DNA of 64,000 bases from CBDHFN01 sp965262605. GTDB lineage: Bacteria > Pseudomonadota > Alphaproteobacteria > JASGCL01. The notes beneath the pieces were generated by a model that did not search any database, was not told the origin of the DNA, and was given only the letters and a program-made list of their open reading frames with translations. The stretch spans positions 434,001 to 498,000 of the forward strand of contig CBDHFN010000002.1 of assembly GCA_965262605.1 (NCBI GenBank), written 5' to 3'. Below are positions 8,210-15,675 of the stretch, one piece after another. A program made the position numbers and the translations under genes. Position 1 is the first letter of the stretch, and each line of letters opens with the position of its first letter.

Positions 8210-9412
8210 ATTTTTTTCAAGATTTTCACAATCAAACGGGGCAATAATAATTTCTTTCTTGGGATTCGTGAATTGCCAAGAAAACGCATCTTTGAAAGAG
8301 TCAGTTTCGGGGTAAATTAAAATGGCTTTTGTGGCGTCAAAAACGCCAATATAGGTATATATTTGGTATAAATCGCCTTGGGATACGCCAAATTTACCAT
8401 CATTGGCATTGGCATTCAGGGTTTTCCATTTCGCATCAGCAATAATAATATTATTATTATAATTTTCAAAATAAAAATCTGGTTTTAATAGGAATTTTTC
8501 ATCATTTTGATTTGATATTAAATTTTTTTTCGGTTGTAGCGGGTTTAATCCTTGATTTTGTAGATATTGGCGCACTAAGGCTTCAAATAATTTATTCATT
8601 TCAAACATTAAAATAATGCTTTGCGTATTGGCGAAATTATTAAATGGCATATTATTTAATATCAGCCTGCACCATGGTATAATTTTATCATATTTTTTTG
8701 GGGGGGGTTTATATTGTATCAAATGTAAATCACGGGTAATATGCGCTTTATCGGCGCAATTGGGCACTTCGTCCAGATAAAAATTATATTGGCGCGCTAA
8801 TCGTTGATTATCGGCGGTTTTTGCATGGCGCAAACATAGCATCGTCGCGGTTTTAATCAGGCGATTTATGGGCGAATCAAAGGAAAATTCATCATATTCG
8901 CAAGCAAATCGTGCTTGGTTGGAATGATTTTGCGCGATATTTTGCCCCCAAAGCACCCTTCCTTTCATCGTGCTTAAATTTTCTTGCACGCTATTATATT
9001 GCCCTTGCAAGCCTGATTTTTTGATTAAATCACCCAAATTTTGTAAAAATACTTGAAAAATCCATTCTAAGGGTGTGAATTTTGATTGATTATCTAAATT
9101 AACTCGTTGATTTATATCTTTATGCTGCGGGTCAATCAAGGCGGTAATCATTTTATACAATAAATTTTGCGCTTTTACGGGGTCTTGATTTTTATGGGTT
9201 TTGGGCAATACCATAATTTGCGTGCCATCGGGTGATTGCAAATAACCGGCATATTGCGAAAATTTCACGCCTTTACCCGTAATTCTTAAACCAATTTTAT
9301 GGGTTTTATCGGTTTCGTTGCTTAGTTTTTTTAGCCAATCTTGCGCTTCTTTTTGAGGGATTTTATCCCATTCAAGCAATTCATGTTCATAACAAATGAT
9401 GGGGTCAGTCAT
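8177..9412 (-). CDS. mcrC: McrC-family restriction subunit
   Basis: The nuclease subunit of an McrBC-type modification-dependent restriction system. The 411-residue protein has an N-terminal regulatory region and a C-terminal PD-(D/E)xK nuclease core seen as LLKPDFYFENYNNNIIIADAKWK, with catalytic Asp, Asp and Lys. I start it at ATG 9412, which overlaps the mcrB stop as ATGACTGA, a classic translational coupling; a TTG upstream at 9433 is also open. It is convergent with the DsbA-like gene and overlaps it by 33 bp. Confidence 0.9.
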   Translation of the reverse strand: MTDPIICYEHELLEWDKIPQKEAQDWLKKLSNETDKTHKIGLRITGKGVKFSQYAGYLQSPDGTQIMVLPKTHKNQDPVKAQNLLYKMITALIDPQHKDINQRVNLDNQSKFTPLEWIFQVFLQNLGDLIKKSGLQGQYNSVQENLSTMKGRVLWGQNIAQNHSNQARFACEYDEFSFDSPINRLIKTATMLCLRHAKTADNQRLARQYNFYLDEVPNCADKAHITRDLHLIQYKPPPKKYDKIIPWCRLILNNMPFNNFANTQSIILMFEMNKLFEALVRQYLQNQGLNPLQPKKNLISNQNDEKFLLKPDFYFENYNNNIIIADAKWKTLNANANDGKFGVSQGDLYQIYTYIGVFDATKAILIYPETDSFKDAFSWQFTNPKKEIIIAPFDCENLEKNLCLCDYIKNG

Positions 9413-11675
9413 TATTAAGGGTTTCTGCTTCAACTTTGGTATTATTCAAGATTTTATCAAAAAAATCACGCTTAACTTGATGTTGCCAATCTCTTTTTTT
9501 GCGATATTTTTCTTTACCTTTTATAATTTCATCATAAATCATTTCAAAAGCACCTTCGCCTAAAACTTCCTTAATTTGATTCGGGTCATCAAAAAAATAT
9601 TCTTCCAGCAAGGGCATGATTTTTTGACAAAAAACACCGCTAATTTGGGATAATTCGGTTAATATATTGCCTTGATTATCATAAAAAAACGCATGCCCGA
9701 TAGTATGTTCTTCGGAATCTTGCACGGCAATTTTATCATTTAATTTTTCTAAAAATTGCCTTACTTCGTTTCCTACGCTCCATAACGAATAATCGGGATA
9801 CATGGGTATAAATTCAAACCGCCGTCTTAAAGCCAAATCAATTTGCGCCAAAGACCTGTCGGCGGTATTCATCGTGCCAATAATATATAAATTATTCGGC
9901 ACAGCGAATTCTTCACCGCTTGGCAGGGTTATTTCTAACCCCTCATTATTGCCTAATCTTTTACTTTCCTCAATCAGCGTAATTAATTCGCCAAAAATTT
10001 TGGAAATATTACCGCGATTTATCTCGTCAATAATAATCACGAAGTTTTTAAGTTTATTTTGTTCGGATTCGCTTGTTTTTATTGGAATCTCATTGGCTTT
10101 TTGTTTTAAATAATTGCAGATTCCCCATAAATATGTTTTCCCATAGCGATTTTCAGGATTAAATTTAGCAAAATATTTTTTAATTCCTCGCTTTGTTTCA
10201 ATACCTTCTCGTTCGGAACTTAATTTAACCGTTAAATTATCTCCTTCAATACTTACAATTGTAAATGGCACGCCCCTAATTGTGTTTAATTTAAGTTCTT
10301 GTGATTTATCAAATTCGGTTATTAAATATTCAAATAATTCATCAAATCTAAGACTTTGTGCGCCATCTTTGGGTGTTTTTATTAGCTCTCTTGCTTTATC
10401 CGCAATTTCTTTGAATATGCCGTCTTGCATTTGGTAAGAAATATTTTCGCCATTTAGATTGGGTTTTATGCCTTGAATAAAATCCTCATAATTATATGAT
10501 TGGTGAAAAGTGGTAAAGACAATTTGCCCCGATTCTAGCAATTCATCAAATCGTTTTTTATTCGTTGCACGGTCATTATTGATTGTTCCATCTATAATTT
10601 CCAATGCCGATGCGATAGTATGATAAGTTTTACCCGTCCCCGGTGGACCGTAGTAAATTTGATTAAGGGGGTGCGTTTTAATCTTTGGCGGGTTAATTAC
10701 CATTTGCCATTCCTTCCATATATCATCGCTTAAATCCCAAAGATTATATTTGTTTTTATAAAAATTATTATTGTAATTAATAATTTTTTGAAAGATTTCA
10801 GTATAATTATCTGATTCTCCTAGATTTTTAATTTTTATGTAATTTTTTAAGGCAGTTTTTTCATATACAGCAGGAATTTTAAAATTATCAAGAAAATTAT
10901 CAGGTATTTTATTACCAAATTGATATAAAAAAGCAATTTTCCATTTAATTACTGGACCAAATAAATCTAATTTATCAATTTCCTCTAAATTTCCTTGCGA
11001 TGAATATTGAACAATTTTACAAATTTCTTGTTGCGTTGCTTGAAATGCCTGTTCGGGCGTTTCAAATTTTACTAAAAACTTATAATCGCCACTAGTTTTT
11101 ACTCTGCTATCAGGTTTATCAGTTTTATAATTATATATAATAAATTTTAAAGAAGAGCCACCACCAATACCCCCAAGCTCACCAACAATGCCATATTCTA
11201 AATCATATGTAAAACAATTTCCATTATTTTGAGTTCTGTTAGCATATTTGGATAAATCCATTTCATGTAAGTTTTCAAAAGGGTATCGTTCTAAAAATTC
11301 TTGCCATTTTTTTGTTTTTTCAACTATCACTTCTCCACCAATTTTCTTAAAATTTACATCCTCATTAAATTTATATTTTATCATATGTCGAACAGCTGCA
11401 CTTAGAGCACAATTAGAGCATTCCAAATCCAATTCCCGCAAAGCACCATTTTGTTTATCATTGTTTAGTTTTTCATTTATAAAATCAAATTCAACAATAT
11501 TATCTTTTAATGCAAAATATAAATTATTTAAAAAATCATAACTTTTATCTTGAATGTCCGTTGTATATTTTTCATAAAATTTTACAATCGCTTTTTTATA
11601 TTGTTCAAAAGCCTTTGCAACACCATTATTTTTTAAATAGTTTATAAAATTTTCATCAATTTCCATTTTTCTCAT
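9405..11675 (-). CDS. mcrB: McrB-family AAA+ GTPase restriction subunit
   Basis: The 756-residue motor subunit of an McrBC system. The Walker A box GPPGTGKT is at residues 343-350, Walker B IIIDEINRGN at about 547-556 and the McrB signature IIGTMNTADRSLAQIDLALRRRF at about 597-620. The N-terminal 340 residues should carry target recognition. Residues 20-105 share pattern with the separate small protein encoded just upstream (11744-12049). A GGAGG lies 9 bases upstream of the ATG. An insertion of about 80 residues between Walker A and B (about 430-520) is beyond the minimal AAA+ core. The modified base or structure recognised cannot be told. Confidence 0.9.
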   Translation of the reverse strand: MRKMEIDENFINYLKNNGVAKAFEQYKKAIVKFYEKYTTDIQDKSYDFLNNLYFALKDNIVEFDFINEKLNNDKQNGALRELDLECSNCALSAAVRHMIKYKFNEDVNFKKIGGEVIVEKTKKWQEFLERYPFENLHEMDLSKYANRTQNNGNCFTYDLEYGIVGELGGIGGGSSLKFIIYNYKTDKPDSRVKTSGDYKFLVKFETPEQAFQATQQEICKIVQYSSQGNLEEIDKLDLFGPVIKWKIAFLYQFGNKIPDNFLDNFKIPAVYEKTALKNYIKIKNLGESDNYTEIFQKIINYNNNFYKNKYNLWDLSDDIWKEWQMVINPPKIKTHPLNQIYYGPPGTGKTYHTIASALEIIDGTINNDRATNKKRFDELLESGQIVFTTFHQSYNYEDFIQGIKPNLNGENISYQMQDGIFKEIADKARELIKTPKDGAQSLRFDELFEYLITEFDKSQELKLNTIRGVPFTIVSIEGDNLTVKLSSEREGIETKRGIKKYFAKFNPENRYGKTYLWGICNYLKQKANEIPIKTSESEQNKLKNFVIIIDEINRGNISKIFGELITLIEESKRLGNNEGLEITLPSGEEFAVPNNLYIIGTMNTADRSLAQIDLALRRRFEFIPMYPDYSLWSVGNEVRQFLEKLNDKIAVQDSEEHTIGHAFFYDNQGNILTELSQISGVFCQKIMPLLEEYFFDDPNQIKEVLGEGAFEMIYDEIIKGKEKYRKKRDWQHQVKRDFFDKILNNTKVEAETLNND

Positions 11676-11743
11676 TGTTTCATTCCTCCCTGATTCACCA
11701 AATAATTTTTGTGAACTATTGTTATGATTTTAATTTATCTAAT

Positions 11744-12049
11744 TTACCCTTTAAATTTAATCAAATTTCCAATTACGGCACTTGGCGCACCATGAGAAAC
11801 TTTTCGGTTAAAAATTTCTAATTCGCCATTTTGATAGGCTTCGGCTAATTTTTGTTCAGCGAAATTAAAGCTTACTTGATGACCATTTAAGGCTTGCTGT
11901 AGATGGTTCAAATAATTAATGTCAAGTTTATAAATATCAACTTTATAATCGTCAAGCAGTCGATTAATGGCATAAATATATGCATTATACGAATTTTCGG
12001 TTAATTTAACTTTCAAATAACTTTCAAATTGTGTTTTTATATCGCTCAT
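11744..12049 (-). CDS. Small stand-alone McrB-N-domain-like protein
   Basis: First gene of the mcr operon, 101 residues, ending 68 bp before mcrB. It resembles the N-terminus of the adjacent McrB: QKLAEAYQNGELEIF...APSAVIGNLIKFK here against EKLNNDKQNGALREL...ALSAAVRHMIKYK at McrB residues 68-102, in the same order and spacing. Its first residues (TQFESYLKVKLTENSYNAYIYAI) resemble the helical start of McrB. It has no AAA+ or nuclease part. It may be a free specificity or regulatory subunit, or a fragment left by duplication of mcrB. The homology is seen in the sequence; the function is inferred. Confidence 0.7.
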   Translation of the reverse strand: MSDIKTQFESYLKVKLTENSYNAYIYAINRLLDDYKVDIYKLDINYLNHLQQALNGHQVSFNFAEQKLAEAYQNGELEIFNRKVSHGAPSAVIGNLIKFKG

Positions 12050-12110
12050 TCATTGCTCCTTATTTCACCAATAAATTCCCTAAATTGCTATTTTGGGTTT
12101 TAATATTGGT

Positions 12111-12139
12111 ATATTATATAAAAAAAATCAGCATGTCAA
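12111..12139 (-). promoter_or_regulatory. Strong promoter for the mcr operon
   Basis: Reading the minus strand, a perfect TTGACA (12139-12134) is followed after 17 bases by TAATAT (12116-12111), with an overlapping TATAAT at 12118-12113. It is about 60 bp upstream of the small mcr gene. The 36-bp palindrome begins 11 bp upstream of the -35 box. Confidence 0.7.
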
Positions 12140-12150
12140 ATTTTAAATTT

Positions 12151-12186
12151 CCTATATTAGTGCACGAATTCGTGCACTAATATAGG
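12151..12186. repeat. Perfect 36-bp palindrome upstream of the mcr promoter
   Basis: The half-site CCTATATTAGTGCACGAA is followed directly by its exact reverse complement, with no loop and no mismatch. It lies between the end of the 12214-13200 gene and the mcr -35 box. There is no T-run after it on either strand, so it is not a standard intrinsic terminator. It could be an operator, a cruciform or a recognition site. Confidence 0.85.
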
Positions 12187-12213
12187 GCGTTATTTAGTGT
12201 ATTTAATATTATA

Positions 12214-13200
12214 TTACTGGGGAATCAGGGTATATTGCGCTAAAAAATCAGCAATTTTACGATATTGCGGGAATTTTAATTTGCGCAATAATAAATTTTC
12301 AACATGGGGCAAAAATTGCAAATAATTGTGTTTGCCATCACGAATTGCCAGACGCACAAAAATTCCTAAGACTTTGGCGTGGCGATTTGCGCCCAAAAAA
12401 TCATACCATAAAATAAAATCGCGCCGATTAATTGTTGGGAAATTTTGTAAATATAAGGAAACGCAATATTCCACTAAATTTATATCAACGACTCGGCGGG
12501 CATCCTCGCATAAAGAGACTAAATCATATGCGGGGTGACCTTTTAGCGCGTCTTGAAAATCCAATAACCCGCATTGCTTGGTTAAATCATCGGGTAAAAC
12601 CATTAAATTATCAACATGATAATCCCTTAAAACTAAGCATTCTTGATATGGAGGTAAGTTTTCATATAATTCACGCCATAATTCGTCCCAAATTAATAAA
12701 TCATTGGGCGCGACTTGTTGTCCAGTTTTATGGGGAATATACCATTCGGGGTATAAACGGGCTTCTTGACGAAGTTTTTCAAAATTATAATCTGGCACAT
12801 TCACAAAAATATTGCGCGGGTTGCGGTGCAATTTTATCAATGCTTTGGTGGCTTGGGTATATAAATCAGTTTCATCAAATGAATTTTGTAAAGCCTTCGT
12901 GAAGGTTATATCGCCAAAGTCTTCCAATAAAATAAAGCCATTTTCATGGTCGGCATAATAACAAATCGGCGCGCGCAACCCCATAGAAATTAAATGTTTG
13001 GCGATATGGCAAAATATTTTTGTATCCGATGCGCTGTTAGGCGAATCCATTAATATATACGGCGTATCTTCAAATTTATAATATTTGCGCGGCGAAGCAT
13101 CTTGACGCAATGGTTTAATTTTCGCATGAATAATATCCAGCCATTCAGGGTTGTAATTCCCCGCCTTATTTAAAAAATTAATCATTTCTTGTGTGCGCAT
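12214..13200 (-). CDS. Aminoglycoside phosphotransferase-family kinase (AmgK-like)
   Basis: A 328-residue kinase of the APH/choline-kinase fold. The N-lobe carries QDASPRKYYKF and FILLEDFGDITF. The catalytic loop is LVLRDYHVDNLMVL (HxxN with Asp) and the metal-binding motif LLDFQDALKGHPAYDLVSL. Together these match the group that includes AmgK, the N-acetylmuramate/N-acetylglucosamine anomeric kinase of cell-wall recycling in Proteobacteria. The usual partner MurU nucleotidyltransferase is not visible here, so the substrate is open; a small-molecule kinase is certain enough, a resistance role unlikely. Confidence 0.8.
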   Translation of the reverse strand: MRTQEMINFLNKAGNYNPEWLDIIHAKIKPLRQDASPRKYYKFEDTPYILMDSPNSASDTKIFCHIAKHLISMGLRAPICYYADHENGFILLEDFGDITFTKALQNSFDETDLYTQATKALIKLHRNPRNIFVNVPDYNFEKLRQEARLYPEWYIPHKTGQQVAPNDLLIWDELWRELYENLPPYQECLVLRDYHVDNLMVLPDDLTKQCGLLDFQDALKGHPAYDLVSLCEDARRVVDINLVEYCVSLYLQNFPTINRRDFILWYDFLGANRHAKVLGIFVRLAIRDGKHNYLQFLPHVENLLLRKLKFPQYRKIADFLAQYTLIPQ

Positions 13201-13335
13201 AAAAATTTTTTACCATAATTCGTTTTAAAATCAAGCAATATATGTATGTGGGCATTGCCCATTTTTTTATATGGTTTTTTTATAATATTCTGTCGCAATA
13301 TTTGGGGGATTCCTCATCACGAAAATACTGGGGTA

Positions 13336-13821
13336 TTATCTGCTGTTTATGCTTGCGGGTGCAAGGGGATCATAATTATTTTTTGAATATTTCACGCAAT
13401 TTTTTAATAAAATTGCATCACAATTTTTATTTTGTTGATTATTAATGATGGCTTCGGTGGTTTCATTATTATTAATAAAATTAATGACATTATCATTTTC
13501 GGTTGTTGCGGCTAATTTCTCCATGGGGGCGTTTTTACCATTTGCGTTTTGTTGTTGATGAATTTTTTTGACTGATTCATTTAATTCTGTAAATTTATTG
13601 GTGATTTCTTCAATTTTTTCGTTAATTTCTGCATTATCATTGCCATTTTTTGCCATTGATTCGTCAAAAAATTTAAAATTAAACACGATTTTATTATCGC
13701 TAATATTAACAGCTTGCACAGCAATTACGCTAAAACCGCTAATGCCAAGCCCCGCCATTATTAATGCAAAGATTAATCTTGGAGTCAACTTGATTGTTAA
13801 GGTTTGAAATATTTTAAACAT
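13336..13821 (-). CDS. Unknown membrane-anchored coiled-coil protein
   Basis: Not recognised; 161 residues. One membrane segment lies near residues 14-37 (LIFALIMAGLGISGFSVIAVQAV). After it comes a periplasmic or cytoplasmic region with a likely coiled coil (INEKIEEITNKFTELNESVKKIH) and an Asn-rich tail with two Cys near the C-terminus. A GGAGAGA lies just before the ATG. It stands alone between the kinase gene and ferredoxin. A role in envelope or secretion machinery is possible but unsupported. Confidence 0.55.
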   Translation of the reverse strand: MFKIFQTLTIKLTPRLIFALIMAGLGISGFSVIAVQAVNISDNKIVFNFKFFDESMAKNGNDNAEINEKIEEITNKFTELNESVKKIHQQQNANGKNAPMEKLAATTENDNVINFINNNETTEAIINNQQNKNCDAILLKNCVKYSKNNYDPLAPASINSR

Positions 13822-13934
13822 GACTCTCTCCTTTCATGCAGCATACCACGCATAATATCATGTTCTTATTATAATTGCAAGTAAAAATTTAGCAAAAAAC
13901 TAAATTCACTGATAAATTGCGAAAGATAAAAAAA

Positions 13935-14267
13935 TTACTTACCCGCATTTGCCGAGAAAAATTTATTATATTTATCGGCAACGCCTTTCCAGCTGTCGGC
14001 ATCGGCGGGGACTTCGCCTTTTTTAATGATATTGGGCCATATCGCGGCATATTTGCGGTTAATTTCTAACCAAGCCTCAGCTTCAACCACGGTGTCGGGG
14101 TAAATTGCTTCGGCGGGGCATTCGGGTTCGCATACGCCGCAATCAATACACCCATCGGGGTCAATAACCAACATATTTTCCCCGATATAAAAACAATCAA
14201 CTGGGCATACTTCAACGCAGTCTTGATATACGCATTTAATGCAATTTTCATTGACAATATAAGTCAT
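13935..14267 (-). CDS. fdxA: 7-Fe ferredoxin (FdxA type)
   Basis: A 110-residue electron carrier with two clusters: CIKCVYQDCVEVCPVDCF and CIDCGVCEPECPAEAIYPD, spaced as in the 3Fe-4S/4Fe-4S FdxA ferredoxins of Alphaproteobacteria. The long C-terminal tail (NRKYAAIWPNIIKKGE) is typical of this group. It begins 3 bp downstream of cobT on the same strand, so the genes are probably co-transcribed. Confidence 0.93.
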   Translation of the reverse strand: MTYIVNENCIKCVYQDCVEVCPVDCFYIGENMLVIDPDGCIDCGVCEPECPAEAIYPDTVVEAEAWLEINRKYAAIWPNIIKKGEVPADADSWKGVADKYNKFFSANAGK

Positions 14268-14270
14268 TTT

Positions 14271-15284
14271 TCATCCTTTGTTAGAAACCATCGCTTCGGC
14301 AAAAGTCGCCATACCAATATGGCATGCAAGCGCGGCTTTAACCATATTAATGCCAAGTGCCGCACCTGTTCCTTCACCTAATCTCATTTCATAAGCGAAT
14401 AATGGCGATTTTGCAAGCTTTTTTAATAAATTTTTATGACCAATTTCCGCAGAAACATGCCCAATTTGGCAATGGTCTAATATTGTCGCGTCAAGGCTTA
14501 ATAAGCAACTTGCCGCCACGGTGCAGGCATAACCATCTAAAACCACGGGAATTTTTGCCATGCGCGCGGCGATTACCGCACCCGCAATTGCGGCAAGCTC
14601 AAACCCGCCGAGATATTGCATCGCTTTTAAACCATGCCCTTTAATATTATCTTGGTGCAAGGCAACGGATTTTGCGACAATATTTGCCTTATGGGCAAGG
14701 GCTTTATCGTCAATACCCGTGCCTCTGCCTGTCCAATCGCTTGCTTCCCCGCCAAACATAGCATGCGCCATCGCGGCGGCGGAACATGAATTTGCAATGC
14801 CCATTTCACCAAAGCCAATAATATCCACGCCATCTTCAACCGCCATCATGCCATATACCATGGCTTGACATAATTCTGCTTCGCTCATCGCGGGTTTTTG
14901 GGAAAAATCTTCGGTGGGTTTATCAAGATTTAATTCATATACTTTCAAATCTGCATCAATAAATTTGCATAATTGATTGATTGCCGCGCCACCATGTTGA
15001 AAATTTGCGACCATTTGCGCGGTTACTTCGGGGGGAAAAGCCGAAACATTTTGCTTGGCAATACCATGATTACCGGCAAAAACTGCGATGCGCGGGTGAT
15101 TAATTTGGGCGGGATATTGCCCACGCCAGCCATAATACCAATGCGATAATTCCTCTAATCGTCCCAAAGCCCCAGCGGGTTTTGTTAATTGCCCCTCACG
15201 CAGGGCGCATAAATTCGCGCATTCTTGATTAAATTTTGGTAATTTTGCAATTAAACTAGTAATTTCTTGAATTGTCGCTTGCAT
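14271..15284 (-). CDS. cobT: Nicotinate-nucleotide-dimethylbenzimidazole phosphoribosyltransferase
   Basis: Makes alpha-ribazole phosphate, the lower-ligand precursor of cobalamin. The 337-residue sequence shows the family run from LTKPAGALGRLEELSHWY through VFAGNHGIAKQNVSAFPPEVTAQMV to the C-terminal LRLGEGTGAALGINMVKAAL, whose Glu is the general base in known CobT. I use ATG 15284, which has TTAAGGA about 6 bases upstream, rather than the upstream TTG at 15323. No other cobalamin gene and no cobalamin riboswitch is visible nearby, so it may serve salvage. Confidence 0.92.
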   Translation of the reverse strand: MQATIQEITSLIAKLPKFNQECANLCALREGQLTKPAGALGRLEELSHWYYGWRGQYPAQINHPRIAVFAGNHGIAKQNVSAFPPEVTAQMVANFQHGGAAINQLCKFIDADLKVYELNLDKPTEDFSQKPAMSEAELCQAMVYGMMAVEDGVDIIGFGEMGIANSCSAAAMAHAMFGGEASDWTGRGTGIDDKALAHKANIVAKSVALHQDNIKGHGLKAMQYLGGFELAAIAGAVIAARMAKIPVVLDGYACTVAASCLLSLDATILDHCQIGHVSAEIGHKNLLKKLAKSPLFAYEMRLGEGTGAALGINMVKAALACHIGMATFAEAMVSNKG

Positions 15285-15390
15285 TTTATTCCTTAATATA
15301 TTATATATTGCCTTGATACTCAAACTATAAATATTCTATAAAGTCAAGAAGTTATTGAATATTATCAAAATTACCCCGAATGGAGAATAA

Positions 15391-15675
15391 ATGACTGAAA
15401 TTTCTGATGCTAAATTACGCGCCGAAGGCGTTACCAAAGAGCAATTATTAAGCTATATCACCCGAATAGAACAGCTTGAACTAGAAAAAGCTGAACTAGC
15501 CGCCGATATAAAAGAAATTTTTGCCGAAGCCAAAGCCCATGGTTATGACACAAAAATTATGAAAAAATGTATTTCGTTGCGCAAAAAAGACCGCGCCGAT
15601 ATTCAAGAGGAACAAGCTATTTTAGCCCTTTATTTGCAAGCTTTGGGTGAAAATATTGACATTACCGCAGCCTAA
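15391..15675 (+). CDS. gapR: GapR nucleoid-associated protein (DUF2312)
   Basis: A 94-residue DUF2312 protein. GapR binds overtwisted AT-rich DNA ahead of replication and transcription forks in Caulobacter. Family features: a long N-terminal helical region (LLSYITRIEQLELEKAELAAD), then IKEIFAEAKAHGYDTKIMKKCISLRKKD and the C-terminal EEQAILALYLQALG. A good GGAGA precedes the ATG. Its 3' end overlaps the stop codon of the SctP/FliK-like gene on the opposite strand by 4 bp. Confidence 0.93.
   Translation: MTEISDAKLRAEGVTKEQLLSYITRIEQLELEKAELAADIKEIFAEAKAHGYDTKIMKKCISLRKKDRADIQEEQAILALYLQALGENIDITAA

Noticed and set aside
13246..13275. Hairpin GGGCATTGCCC followed by T-run on the plus strand
   Set aside because: No plus-strand gene ends upstream of it, and on the minus strand the A/T run is on the wrong side for a terminator.
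14560..14868. Open frame opposite cobT
   Set aside because: Antisense shadow of a well-conserved gene with no ribosome binding site or recognisable sequence.
15285..15390. Cobalamin riboswitch upstream of cobT
   Set aside because: Only about 100 bp, AT-rich, with no B12-box-like sequence or long stems.
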